Source: CAYOZL01 sp964408435
GTDB lineage: Bacteria; Bdellovibrionota_C; UBA2361; SZUA-149; CAYOZL01
Assembly (NCBI GenBank): GCA_964408435.1
Contig: CAYOZL010000006.1
Coordinates: 1 to 62,035, forward strand
Length of the DNA: 62,035 bases
Direction: 5' to 3'
The position numbers and the translations under genes are program-made. Of this stretch, positions 35,862 through 44,618 are shown in pieces (position 1 is the stretch's first letter; each line of letters starts with the position of its first letter). The notes under the pieces were generated by a model that had not been told where the DNA came from, ran no database searches, and saw only the letters and a list, made by a program, of their open reading frames with translations.

Positions 35862-38072
35862 ATGCTAGAGAACTTTTATAAAAAATTAGCTAGAAAGGTA
35901 AACATAAGTTCTAGAGATGTTAAAAAAATAGAACAGTATAGTTCCAGTGAACAAGGCTTTGATATTGTTTATGTTTTTAGAAGAAAATCATTATTTGAGC
36001 TTAGATTATGGAATCAGGTTTGTTCTCAACTAGGTTTTAAAAAAGGGGAGGTCTTGTATTTAAGAAGTAGACTTGGATATGAACTGAGCTTATCAAGTGT
36101 GGCTAAGCATCGAGAGTATTTTAAAGAAGAACTTCGAATTAGATTAAATAAGAGTAAGTCAAAAAGTGATGCAGTAAGTAATGATGTAGTCTTCATTCCA
36201 GTTTCATTTTTAGCAGGAAAAGGCCCAAGCTTATTTTATTTTAATTATCTTCCTGATTTCGATATTTTCCCGATTTCAGAAGTTTTTAACTTTTTTCAAT
36301 TCTTATTTGAAAAAAAGAATCTTTCTGCAAAAGTAGGCTCAGCTATTAAGAAAGCTAGAGATGAGAATTCTTTATATAGGAAAATTTCTTTAGCTCTCTA
36401 TAAGCATGAAAAAGCAGTTAAGTCTTCTCAATCGGATGTTGAGAAAATAATAGCTGAACCAAAAATCGAAGAACATATTAATAAAGTATCAATGCAAACA
36501 GGAGCATCTAGGCAGCAGTTAAAAGCTCAAGTGAAAAGTTGTTACGATGAGATAGCAGCAAAAATTAGTCCAATTTCTGTTAAGATAATCTATTTTATAG
36601 TCCGTCCAGTGATGAGGGCTGTTTTTAAAAAAGTGAATGTAAATGGGATTGAGGAATTAAAAGAAGCAATTAATAAAGCTCCAACTGTAATTGTTCCATC
36701 TCATCGAAGCCATTTTGATTATTTGTTAATAGGCTGGATTTTTTATCATGCCAAACTTCCTATGCCTTATGTTGCAGCAGGGGCTAATTTAAATTTTTTC
36801 CCAGTTGGCAGATTTATTAAATCGGCAGGGGGATTTTTTATAAGAAGAAAAACAGGAGCAGATTATTTATATAAATTAGTTCTAACATCTTATTTGAAAT
36901 ATCTTGTTAAAGTAGGTCATGTAATAGCTTTTTACATAGAAGGTGGAAGAAGTCGCTCTGGCTCAATGTTAAACCCAAAGCTAGGAATTTTAAAGTATAT
37001 AGTAGCGACTTGGCAAAGTGGTCAAAGAGAAGACATATATTTTGTACCAGTTTCTATTGCTTATGAGAAAGTAGCAGAGGAGAATGCCTTAACAAAGGAG
37101 TTAAGAGGGGTTAAGAAAAAATCTGAGAGTATTTTTGAGTTATTTAAGCTTGGAAATATTTGGAAGAAAAAATTTGGCGAAGTAACAATTAATATTTCTA
37201 GCCCAATCTCTTTAGATAAGTTCCAGGAAAAGACTCAGGCTGAAAAAGAAAAATCGAGTATAGATTTAAATTTATTAACAGAAGATTTAGGTTATGAAAT
37301 CTCTAGAACTGTAATGAGCAATACAATAGTTACTCTTAAAACTATTACTGCTTTAAGTTTGCTGTCTTTTAAAAATTATCAAATAGATTTAAGTGAATTT
37401 GAAAAGAGAATTAAAGATTTTAAAGATCTGTTTATAGAGAAAGAACTTTTAAGTGATTTTATTGCTAGGAAAAATAAAGAATTTTCCTTTTCAGATTTTT
37501 ATACTTTGGATGGGCAAGTTCTAAGAGCGAATCTAGAAAAGCTCGCTTTAATAGATTATTATAAAAATAATATTCTTCATCATTTATTACCTTATGCGAT
37601 TTTGTCTCTTAGTTTTGAGAAGAAAGTTTTAAGCAGGAAGAAAGTTCATTTTTATCATCAGCTATTTAAACCTTATTTTTTATTAAATCATTGGTCTAGC
37701 TGGGAAAAAGATTTAGAGCTTGTTTTTAAAAAATTAGCTAATAACGGTGTCGTTAAAAAAGAAGCTAATACTATTAAGCTTATAGACACTAAGTATTTTG
37801 AGAAATTTAAATATTTACTTACTCCTTTTTTTGATTCTATCTCTATTGTAGATAATGTAGTTTCTAATAGTCTTATTTTAAATAGTTCTAGTGAGGGGTT
37901 AAAAATAGAAGAAGCTTATTCAGATATTATTTCAATGCAAGATGCAAGGTATAGAGTTGAGAGTTATTCGAAGAGTTACTTAAAATTTGCTAATAATTCT
38001 CTAAAGATTGCTAAGGATCTACAGAGTGATACTGGGGTTAATTTTAGAGATGTTTTAGATTTATCTACTTAG
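35862..38072 (+). CDS. plsB: Glycerol-3-phosphate 1-O-acyltransferase PlsB
   Basis: Membrane acyltransferase (736 aa; E. coli PlsB is 807 aa) for the first step of phospholipid synthesis. The LPLAT block I HRSHFD is near residue 281. Block II/III lies in FPVGRFIKSAGGFFIRR and FYIEGGRSRSGSM near 358, and block IV in VPVSIAYEKV. The PlsB-specific C-terminal helical domain is present, and the N-terminus is shorter than in E. coli. It stands next to other envelope genes (pssA, lipoprotein) and ends with a 4-bp convergent overlap with the small minus-strand gene. Confidence 0.93.
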   Translation: MLENFYKKLARKVNISSRDVKKIEQYSSSEQGFDIVYVFRRKSLFELRLWNQVCSQLGFKKGEVLYLRSRLGYELSLSSVAKHREYFKEELRIRLNKSKSKSDAVSNDVVFIPVSFLAGKGPSLFYFNYLPDFDIFPISEVFNFFQFLFEKKNLSAKVGSAIKKARDENSLYRKISLALYKHEKAVKSSQSDVEKIIAEPKIEEHINKVSMQTGASRQQLKAQVKSCYDEIAAKISPISVKIIYFIVRPVMRAVFKKVNVNGIEELKEAINKAPTVIVPSHRSHFDYLLIGWIFYHAKLPMPYVAAGANLNFFPVGRFIKSAGGFFIRRKTGADYLYKLVLTSYLKYLVKVGHVIAFYIEGGRSRSGSMLNPKLGILKYIVATWQSGQREDIYFVPVSIAYEKVAEENALTKELRGVKKKSESIFELFKLGNIWKKKFGEVTINISSPISLDKFQEKTQAEKEKSSIDLNLLTEDLGYEISRTVMSNTIVTLKTITALSLLSFKNYQIDLSEFEKRIKDFKDLFIEKELLSDFIARKNKEFSFSDFYTLDGQVLRANLEKLALIDYYKNNILHHLLPYAILSLSFEKKVLSRKKVHFYHQLFKPYFLLNHWSSWEKDLELVFKKLANNGVVKKEANTIKLIDTKYFEKFKYLLTPFFDSISIVDNVVSNSLILNSSSEGLKIEEAYSDIISMQDARYRVESYSKSYLKFANNSLKIAKDLQSDTGVNFRDVLDLST

Positions 38073-38293
38073 TGTTGCTTTAAGAAGGATCTATGCTCAA
38101 GCACTTGTCTTTCTAAGTCTGTAACTAAGTCTAGAACTCTAAAACGTATGTCATCTGCAAGACAGGCAATTAATTTCCCGCATTGAGAAATAACCTCATC
38201 TTTGCCCTCTAGAGACTCAAAAATCATCTCACCGGTGCTATCTAAGTGTTCTATTCTTTCTGATAATTCTTGAAGTTTTTTTAATGTATCCAT
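38069..38293 (-). CDS. Small helical hypothetical protein (74 aa)
   Basis: Unrecognised, MDTLKKLQEL to EHRSFLKQH. Almost entirely amphipathic helix with heptad-like spacing and two cysteines (SQCGKLIACLADD). It could be a small coiled-coil dimer. The stop overlaps the plsB stop region by 4 bp. The codon pattern and composition match neighbouring genes, but there is no family evidence. Confidence 0.6.
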   Translation of the reverse strand: MDTLKKLQELSERIEHLDSTGEMIFESLEGKDEVISQCGKLIACLADDIRFRVLDLVTDLERQVLEHRSFLKQH

Positions 38294-38420
38294 GAAACTT
38301 ATGATGCTAAAAAGCTAATAACGTTTTAAAGAATATTGTTTTTCTTTTGTTTTACTTGAAAAGTAGAGTATTTTCAGGTATTTAAATTTAATAGACGCAA
38401 AAGTTAAATATTGCAGATAA

Positions 38421-38783
38421 GTGGATAGATTGATGGAACAAGTTATAGAAAAAGGATTTACACTGAAAATTGAGGCCATTACCTTAGGCTTCGTTCTTTG
38501 TATTATGCAAGCCCTTGATGGGATTCTGACTACTATTGGAGTAAGTAGGTTTGGAGTTGAAGTAGAGGCAAATCCTTTAATTAGAACTTTAATGCAGTCT
38601 TATGGAGAAATTGCAGCATTAGCAATAGTTAAGTCTTTAGCTATCGTAGCAATATGCATGTTAGTTTTTCTCGCACACAGAATTAGCTGGCTTTCTAAGG
38701 CAATGGGCTATGTCGCTGCCTTATATCTATTCGTAGCAATACTTCCTTGGACATATTTACTATTTTTCAAAGAGATTATTTAG
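38421..38783 (+). CDS. DUF5658-like small membrane protein
   Basis: A 120-aa integral membrane protein with three or four helices (about 20-40, 60-82, 90-115). The pattern ALDGILTTIGVSRFGVEVEANPL with a following helix matches DUF5658-type proteins, whose function is unknown. The start may be GTG at 38421 or ATG at 38433 (MEQVIEKG); neither has a strong ribosome site. It stands alone before a 554-bp region that carries two RNA candidates. Confidence 0.72.
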   Translation: MDRLMEQVIEKGFTLKIEAITLGFVLCIMQALDGILTTIGVSRFGVEVEANPLIRTLMQSYGEIAALAIVKSLAIVAICMLVFLAHRISWLSKAMGYVAALYLFVAILPWTYLLFFKEII

Positions 38784-38879
38784 TTTCTCTAAGATAGTTT
38801 TCTTTAAATCCCAACAAAAAATTAAATAATATAAAAAAAACTAAAATGAGTATTCAGTTTTTTGATTAAACCTAATTTA

Positions 38880-38980
38880 AGGATTAGCATGTGAATGAAG
38901 GAATGGCGGTGTTTCTTCATCGATCCGGAAATTAATCCCCGGAGGGTCTGTAGCGAAGTATTTCGTTTCAGGCCTTTTTT
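38880..38980 (+). ncRNA. Candidate small RNA with three hairpins
   Basis: A roughly 100-nt unit with hairpin 1 (ATGAAGGAA 38895-38903 with TTTCTTCAT 38912-38920), hairpin 2 (TCCGG 38924-38928 with CCGGA 38939-38943) and a terminator hairpin (38945-38974) ending in a T-run. It is locally much richer in GC than its flanks. Four GGA triplets are present, as in CsrA-binding RNAs, but they lie in stems, so this reading is weak. It matches no RNA family I can recall. The 5' end is estimated. Confidence 0.45.
38945..38980 (+). terminator. Intrinsic terminator of the plus-strand RNA candidate
   Basis: GGTCTG/CAGGCC outer stem and AGCGAA/TTCGTT inner stem with loop GTAT, followed by six T residues. 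Confidence 0.8.
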
Positions 38981-38995
38981 GTTTTTTATCTTCAC

Positions 38996-39042
38996 AAAAA
39001 AAATAAAAAAGCGCGACGAGTCATTTTAGGCAACGTCGCGCT
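38996..39042 (-). terminator. Strong intrinsic terminator of the minus-strand RNA candidate
   Basis: On the minus strand, perfect 9-bp stem AGCGCGACG/CGTCGCGCT (39010-39018 with 39034-39042), 15-nt loop, then T5-A-T-rich tail. On the plus strand no T-run follows the hairpin, which fixes the direction. Confidence 0.85.
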
Positions 39043-39180
39043 AAAGTCTATTAAGTAAAACGACAGTAAAATACCATAGAGGGCTACTTAAAAGACCCGC
39101 TCTAAAAAAGAGCTAGAGGGTGCTTGCAAAAGAGTTTTATAAAAAACTCTTTTCCGGGATGGAAAAGCTTACATCCTTTA
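39005..39180 (-). ncRNA. Candidate structured RNA, about 175 nt
   Basis: Between a possible promoter (minus-strand TTGATT, 18-bp spacer, TATTCT near 39185-39215) and the strong terminator lies a chain of stems. They are GGATG/CATCC (39157-39161, 39172-39176), the 11-bp AAAAGAGTTTT/AAAACTCTTTT (39128-39138, 39143-39153) and ACCC-GCTCT/AGAGC-GGGT with a four-base bulge (39095-39121). No ORF fits. The length recalls 6S RNA, but the long closing stem and central bubble of 6S could not be built. Family unknown. Confidence 0.5.
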
Positions 39181-39337
39181 GTCTAGAATAATCATTCTTG
39201 TATGACTTAATCAACTAATAATATTTCTTATAACGTCTAATAGATACTTATGTAGTTATTAACAGCAGTTATTAAGTAAACTTCTTGTCAGATCTTAATA
39301 CTTATGATTAATCTCTACTTAATAACTGGAGATATGA

Positions 39338-39652
39338 ATGCCAAATAAGAAGTTTAGTTACGGTGCGAAAACAGTAGAAGTTAAACTCCCGAATGAGTCT
39401 GAAAAACATCAGTTTAGTTTTAATAGAACTGACTGCTATTGTTCAATGTGTCATTGGATGGGTGAAGTAGACAGTTTAAAGCAATCAGTAAAACTAAGAT
39501 CGGTTAATTTACAATGTCCAGATTGTTCTAATACTATTGCCGAAGTTAGCTATCATTTCTCTGAGCAAGATATCTCAAGCCCAGATACAATTAAAGCCAA
39601 TTTAAAAGATAAGCTTAAAGCTAAAACTAAGAATATTAGATACGTAAATTAA
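39338..39652 (+). CDS. Small zinc-ribbon protein
   Basis: A 104-aa protein with two cysteine pairs: Cys33/Cys35/Cys38 in DCYCSMCHWMG and Cys60/Cys63 in QCPDCSNT. The spacing is that of a zinc ribbon, and a short beta-rich tail follows. Zinc or nucleic-acid binding is likely, but no named family is recognised. The ATG at 39338 is preceded by TGGAG; another ATG 4 bp earlier is in a frame that stops after four codons. The MATE gene follows after 27 bp and may share its transcript. Confidence 0.75.
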   Translation: MPNKKFSYGAKTVEVKLPNESEKHQFSFNRTDCYCSMCHWMGEVDSLKQSVKLRSVNLQCPDCSNTIAEVSYHFSEQDISSPDTIKANLKDKLKAKTKNIRYVN

Positions 39653-39679
39653 AGCGCTATAAAGTAAAAGAAATACTAT

Positions 39680-41056
39680 TTGAAAATTGACTTAGTTCAA
39701 GGTGAGGTCTCTAGCAGGATTAAAGCCTTAGCAATCCCTGCTAGTGTAGGTTTTTTCTTTAATACTATGTTTAACGTAGTAGATACTTTTTTTGCAGGTT
39801 TTATCTCAGATGTCGCCCTTGCTTCTTTGTCTCTTACTTTCCCAATTTATATGCTGCTTCTTTCAGTTTCCTTAGGAATAGGTACCGCAGTAACTACACT
39901 CTTAGGTAATATTATTGGTAGTAGTGTCGTTACCCAAACTAATAATACTTCTAATGCTATAAAAAATAATGAGAGTGTGAAGCTATTATTCCAAGCAGGT
40001 CTATTGTGCATTTTAATGGGTTTATTAATGCCAATCTTTGCTTGGTTTTGTTTCGATGAAATTTATCTTTATTTAGGAGCAAGTGGAGCTTATTTAGAAC
40101 AAGCTAGAAACTACTCTATGGTGTTGTATTTTTTTAGTATTGCAATGATCTTTGTTAAATTCTTTAACGCAATCTTAAATGCAAATGGGGATACTAAAAC
40201 TTACAGAAATTTTTTAATATGTAGTTTTTTATTAAATATTTTATTAAACCCTATTCTAATTTTTGAACCTTTTAATTTAGGCGTAAAAGGAATTGCAGCA
40301 TCAACTGTTTTTATACAAATATTAGGCTGCATTTATTTATCAAGAGTTTGTTTTAGAAACTCTTATTTTACTCTTTGTAACTATAAGGAAAATTTAGTTC
40401 CAGATTTTAAAGTACTTTATGAAATATTATATAATGCAGTTCCTGCATTTATAAATATGTTTACAGTTGCTCTTGGTTTTTTTGTTTGTACTTACTATGT
40501 GGGGCTTTTTGGGCAAGACGCTGTAGCGGCATATGGTATTGCAACTAGAATTGAGCAAATCTTTTTATTACCTGGAATTGGCTTAAATATAGCAGTGCTA
40601 GCTATGGTTAGTCAGAATAATGGAGCTGGGCTTATTAATAGGGTGATTGAGAGTTTTAGAGTTGCTCAAAAATATGCTCTATATTTAATGCTAACAGGAG
40701 CTTTAGTGACTATTGTATTTGCAGATCAGCTTACAATGGTTTTTACGAGAAACACTAAAATTATAGAGATATCTTCTTATTTTTTAAGAATAGAAGCTTT
40801 AGTCTTTGTAGCATATTCTTCAATGTTTATTTGTACTTCAGTTTTGCAGGGTTTAAAAAAACCAATGTTTGTAGTTTGGCTAGGGGTATCAAGACAAGTC
40901 TTTTTTCCTTTTTTAGCTCTGTACTTTTTTATTGATATTCTAGGCTACGGCTTAAAGTCAATTTGGTTTTCAAGATTTTTTATTACTATTATAGCTGCGA
41001 TTTTTACCAATTACTACTTAAGAAGAGAGTTGAAACTAATTAAAAAAACTAGTTAG
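39680..41056 (+). CDS. MATE-family multidrug/cation efflux transporter
   Basis: A 458-aa transporter with 12 predicted membrane helices. The two MATE halves are visible: the first with IPASVGFFFNTMFNVVDTFF and the family-typical start, the second beginning near residue 245 (NAVPAFINMFTVALGFFV). ATRIEQIFLLPGIGLNIAVLAMVSQN is the diagnostic MATE segment (read here in two pieces). It exports drugs or organic cations in exchange for Na or H ions. The start is TTG at 39680 with no strong ribosome site. It converges on prfC with 7 bp between stops. Confidence 0.9.
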   Translation: MKIDLVQGEVSSRIKALAIPASVGFFFNTMFNVVDTFFAGFISDVALASLSLTFPIYMLLLSVSLGIGTAVTTLLGNIIGSSVVTQTNNTSNAIKNNESVKLLFQAGLLCILMGLLMPIFAWFCFDEIYLYLGASGAYLEQARNYSMVLYFFSIAMIFVKFFNAILNANGDTKTYRNFLICSFLLNILLNPILIFEPFNLGVKGIAASTVFIQILGCIYLSRVCFRNSYFTLCNYKENLVPDFKVLYEILYNAVPAFINMFTVALGFFVCTYYVGLFGQDAVAAYGIATRIEQIFLLPGIGLNIAVLAMVSQNNGAGLINRVIESFRVAQKYALYLMLTGALVTIVFADQLTMVFTRNTKIIEISSYFLRIEALVFVAYSSMFICTSVLQGLKKPMFVVWLGVSRQVFFPFLALYFFIDILGYGLKSIWFSRFFITIIAAIFTNYYLRRELKLIKKTS

Positions 41057-41063
41057 CTCTAAA

Positions 41064-42638
41064 CTAGCGAGAAAAATTTAAGAAGTTAAGATCTGGGTTT
41101 TGGTCAATTGTATACTGCTTTTCATGTTCTGATCTAAAAAGAACAGCGACTCTACCTTTTAAGTCTTTTGCAATTAATGATCTTGAGTGACTTTTAAATT
41201 TAGTATGGTCACCATCAAGCCATGCTCCTGTAGTGTATGACATTTCATTAAGTTCAGTATCTACATTGTAATCTTGCTTAAGTCTGTACTGTAATACTTC
41301 AAATTGTAGTCTACCAACGGCTGCTACTAAGGCTTCTGTAGAATCTAGAGGTATTAAAACTTGAATTGCTCCTTCCTGACTTAGATCGCCTAGGCCTTTA
41401 TCAAATTGTTTTCTTTTCATCGCAGTTTTTGGTCTAATTTTAGCTACTACTTCAGGACAGAATTGTGGAAGCTCCTCGTAACTAAAGCCTCCTTTTTCAG
41501 AGACTGTATCTCCGATGCTAAAAATGCCAGGGTTAATTACCCCAACAATATCTCCTGGAAAAGCTTCTTCAATTGTTTGTCTTTCTCCAGCTACCATCCT
41601 ATGAGTTCTTGAGAGCCTAATTTCTTTATTTAAGCGCTCATGTTTAATACTTTGGTCTCTAGAGAACTTTCCAGAACAAACTCTTAGAAACGCCATGCTG
41701 TCTCTGTGTTTAGGATCCATATTTGACTGAATTTTAAAAACATAGCCACTAAATGGTTCTTCTAGATCTACAAACATTTCTTCGTTTTCTTTAGTGCTAA
41801 AAGCTCTTCTTGGCATAGGTGAGGGGGCAGTTTGAACAAATGAATTAAAAAATGGTTCTAAGCCAAAGTTAGTTAGTGCGGAGCCAAAGAAAACTTGTGT
41901 CTGCTTACCAGCTAAAAATTTTTCTTGAGAATAAGTATTTCCAGCTTCGTTTACTAAGCTAAGTTCATAGTCTAATTGTTCAGCTAGTTTTTCAGGAATT
42001 TGGCTCTTAGCTTCTTCAAGAGGTAAAATTTTACAGTCAGCTATTTTAGCTCCTCCTACTGAAGTCTTTTTAAAAACATAAACTTCTTTTGTTGTGCAAT
42101 CAGCAACACCTTGAAATTCTTTTCCAGAACCAATCGGCCAATTTCTTGCTGCTGCTTCAATTCCTAAAACTTCTTCAACCTCTGCTAATAAATCAAAAGG
42201 GTCAAGACCGGGCATGTCTAGTTTGTTAATAAAAGTAAGAACAGGAATTTTTCTTAGTGCACAAACTTCGAATAGTTTCCTAGTTTGCATCTCTACACCC
42301 TTTGCCGCATCTAATACCATTATAGCGCTATCAGCTGCAGTGAGTGTTCTGTAAGTATCCTCAGAGAAATCTTGGTGACCAGGAGTATCTAAAACATTGA
42401 TTAGTGCATCGTTATATTCAAACTGCATAGCAGAAGCAGTAATTGAAATTCCTCTTTCTTGCTCCATTCCCATCCAGTCAGAGCTAGCCTTCTTACCAGT
42501 CTTTCTTCCTCTAACCATCCCAGCAGTTCTAACCATACCAGAGTATAGTAATAACTTTTCAGTTAATGTGGTTTTCCCTGCATCAGGGTGAGATATAATT
42601 GCAAAGGTTCTTCTCTTTTGCGCTTCAGCTTTAATCAT
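41064..42638 (-). CDS. prfC: Peptide chain release factor 3
   Basis: Translational GTPase (524 aa; E. coli 529 aa) that recycles RF1 and RF2. G1 HPDAGKTTL is at residues 17-25, the switch I segment contains SSDWMGMEQERGIS, G3 is DTPGHQDF at 83-90 and G4 NKLD at 137-140. The C-terminal domain III has RRTYTTGAW-like content (MSYTTGAWLDG). It starts 5 bp after the ettA stop, giving an ettA-prfC translation operon. Confidence 0.96.
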   Translation of the reverse strand: MIKAEAQKRRTFAIISHPDAGKTTLTEKLLLYSGMVRTAGMVRGRKTGKKASSDWMGMEQERGISITASAMQFEYNDALINVLDTPGHQDFSEDTYRTLTAADSAIMVLDAAKGVEMQTRKLFEVCALRKIPVLTFINKLDMPGLDPFDLLAEVEEVLGIEAAARNWPIGSGKEFQGVADCTTKEVYVFKKTSVGGAKIADCKILPLEEAKSQIPEKLAEQLDYELSLVNEAGNTYSQEKFLAGKQTQVFFGSALTNFGLEPFFNSFVQTAPSPMPRRAFSTKENEEMFVDLEEPFSGYVFKIQSNMDPKHRDSMAFLRVCSGKFSRDQSIKHERLNKEIRLSRTHRMVAGERQTIEEAFPGDIVGVINPGIFSIGDTVSEKGGFSYEELPQFCPEVVAKIRPKTAMKRKQFDKGLGDLSQEGAIQVLIPLDSTEALVAAVGRLQFEVLQYRLKQDYNVDTELNEMSYTTGAWLDGDHTKFKSHSRSLIAKDLKGRVAVLFRSEHEKQYTIDQNPDLNFLNFSR

Positions 42639-42643
42639 TAGAC

Positions 42644-44326
42644 TTATCGACTTATATTTGCGTATCTGATTCTTTTAGGAGTGCTAGCTTCTGCACCTAA
42701 ACGTTTAATTTTATCTTCTTCATATTCAGAGAAGTTCCCATTAAACCAAGTAACCTTACTATCGCCTTCAAATGCTAAGATATGAGTAGCAATTCTATCT
42801 AAGAACCATCTATCGTGACTTATCACCACTGCGCAGCCTGCAAAGTTTAGTAAGCCTTCTTCTAATGCTCTTAAAGTGTTTATATCTAAGTCATTTGTAG
42901 GTTCATCAAGTAGTATTACATTTGCTCCTTGTTTAAGAAGTAGTGCTAATTGAACTCTATTTCTTTCCCCGCCAGATAATTCGTTAACTTTTTTCTGTTG
43001 ATCTGAACCATTAAAGTTAAATCTTGCAGTATATGCTCTAGCATTTACTTGTTGTTTACCAACTTCAACTAAATCAAGACCACCAGAGATAACATCAAAA
43101 ACTGTTTTATCAGAATCAAGCACTTCTCTAGATTGTTCCATATAACCTAGCACTGCAGTCTCTCCAGTTTTAAATTCTCCAGTATCAGGTTTTTCCAATC
43201 CTGTTATTAATTTAAATAAAGTAGTTTTACCCGCTCCGTTTGGTCCAATAATTCCAACGATACCACCTGGGGGAAGCGAAAATGATAAATCTTGATATAA
43301 AACTTTATCTTCAAAAGTTTTAGAAATACCTTTTGCTTCAAGAACAATATCTCCAAGTCTTGGTCCTGGTGGAATGAATATTTTTATATCTTTAGAGATC
43401 TTCTCGGCATCTTGTTTTAGTAAGTCATCATATGCATTGATTCTAGCTTTGTTCTTAGAGCGCCTAGCCTTAGGAGCCATCTTAATCCATTCAAGTTCTC
43501 TTTTAAGAGTCTTAGCTCTTTTATCTTCTCCTTTAGCCTCATCTGCTAAACGTTTTTGTTTTTGCTCTAGCCAAGAAGAGTAATTTCCTTTCCAGGGAAT
43601 ACCTTGTCCTCTATCAAGTTCTAAAATCCAACCAGCTACGTTATCTAAGAAGTATCTATCGTGTGTTACAGCAATTACTGTGCCCTTGTATTGTTGTAAA
43701 TGCTTTTCTAGCCAGTATACTGATTCAGCATCTAAATGGTTTGTAGGTTCATCAAGTAGCAAGATATCAGGCTCAGAAATTAATAACTTACAAAGTGCAA
43801 CTCTTCTTCTCTCTCCACCAGATAAGTTCGCTACATTTTGGTCCGCTGGTGGGCATCTTAATGCCTCCATAGCATAGTTAAGTTTATCATCTAACTCCCA
43901 AGCATTCGCCGCATCTAATTTTTCCATTAGTGTAGCTTGCCTAGTTGTAAGTTTCTCCATTTCTTTATCATCTGAAACTTCTGCAAACTTAGCGTTTATT
44001 TCTTCAAATTCTTTAAGTAGATCTGCAGTTTCACCTGCTCCTTGAGCAACAATTTCTTTAACAGTTAAATTTGGATCTAATTGAGGCTCTTGCTCTAAAA
44101 AACCAACAGTGTAGCCATCTGATAAATGAGCCTCGCCAATAAAGTCTGTATCCACGCCTGCCATGATCTTTAACAACGTAGATTTTCCAGAACCGTTTAG
44201 TCCTAAAACACCAATTTTAGCACCATAAAAATATGATAGTGAAATGTCTTTTAAAACATGTTTTTTAGGAGGTACGACTTTACCAACTGACATCATGCTA
44301 TAAATTACTTTTTTATCATCGCTCAT
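42644..44326 (-). CDS. ettA: Energy-dependent translational throttle protein EttA
   Basis: ABC-F protein of 560 aa that binds the ribosomal E site and gates the first elongation step according to ADP/ATP. The N-terminus MSVGKVVPPKKHVLKDISLSY is typical of EttA. Two ABC cassettes follow: Walker A GLNGSGKST and GPNGAGKTT, signatures LSGGERRRVALCKLL and LSGGERNRVQLALLL, with the arm insertion between Walker A and signature of the first cassette. The linker region (KARRSKNKARINAYDDLL) is conserved. First gene of ettA-prfC. Confidence 0.95.
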   Translation of the reverse strand: MSDDKKVIYSMMSVGKVVPPKKHVLKDISLSYFYGAKIGVLGLNGSGKSTLLKIMAGVDTDFIGEAHLSDGYTVGFLEQEPQLDPNLTVKEIVAQGAGETADLLKEFEEINAKFAEVSDDKEMEKLTTRQATLMEKLDAANAWELDDKLNYAMEALRCPPADQNVANLSGGERRRVALCKLLISEPDILLLDEPTNHLDAESVYWLEKHLQQYKGTVIAVTHDRYFLDNVAGWILELDRGQGIPWKGNYSSWLEQKQKRLADEAKGEDKRAKTLKRELEWIKMAPKARRSKNKARINAYDDLLKQDAEKISKDIKIFIPPGPRLGDIVLEAKGISKTFEDKVLYQDLSFSLPPGGIVGIIGPNGAGKTTLFKLITGLEKPDTGEFKTGETAVLGYMEQSREVLDSDKTVFDVISGGLDLVEVGKQQVNARAYTARFNFNGSDQQKKVNELSGGERNRVQLALLLKQGANVILLDEPTNDLDINTLRALEEGLLNFAGCAVVISHDRWFLDRIATHILAFEGDSKVTWFNGNFSEYEEDKIKRLGAEASTPKRIRYANISR

Positions 44327-44400
44327 ATAGTTAAGACCTTTTAGATTTAGAGCCAGATAATATAGTTAAGTTCGGGTAGTGGCAAGCTTCTGGCGCTAAT

Positions 44401-44584
44401 TCTTAGTCTTAGTCTTAATCTTAATCTTCGTCTTTTTCTTCGTCTTGGTCTAAAAAAATCAAGATTTCAGACTAGGATTAAGACTAGGACCAAGACGAAG
44501 ATCAGGACTAAGATTAGGACTAAGAAGTAAGACCAAGACCAAGATTAAGATCAAGACCAGGATTAGGGCTAAGATTTAGGACTG
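44401..44584. repeat. Inverted array of degenerate TTAGTC/GACTAA hexamers
   Basis: The left arm (44401-44451) is about eight units of TTNRTC (TTAGTC, TTAATC, TTCGTC, TTGGTC). After a short AT centre, the right arm (about 44468-44584) is about nineteen units of GAYYAR (GACTAA, GATTAA, GACCAA, GATCAG). The arms are complementary, so the region could form a long imperfect hairpin. It lies between the ettA promoter side and the kinase-fusion gene. Variation is nearly all transitions (C/T and A/G), which keeps the period. Confidence 0.85.
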
Positions 44585-44618
44585 GAACAATCCATAAATA
44601 TAAACTATTAATAAACAC

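Noticed and set aside
38880..38980. SRP (4.5S) RNA
   Set aside because: The conserved apical domain with the GGAAGGAAGCAG segment is absent.
39005..39180. 6S, tmRNA or RNase P RNA
   Set aside because: No long closing stem with central bubble, no tRNA-like ends, and none of the conserved RNase P blocks could be found by eye.
44401..44584. CRISPR array
   Set aside because: Units are 6 bp, degenerate and inverted; there are no spacers of fixed length and no cas operon. The Cas4-like gene at 18.1 kb is not linked.
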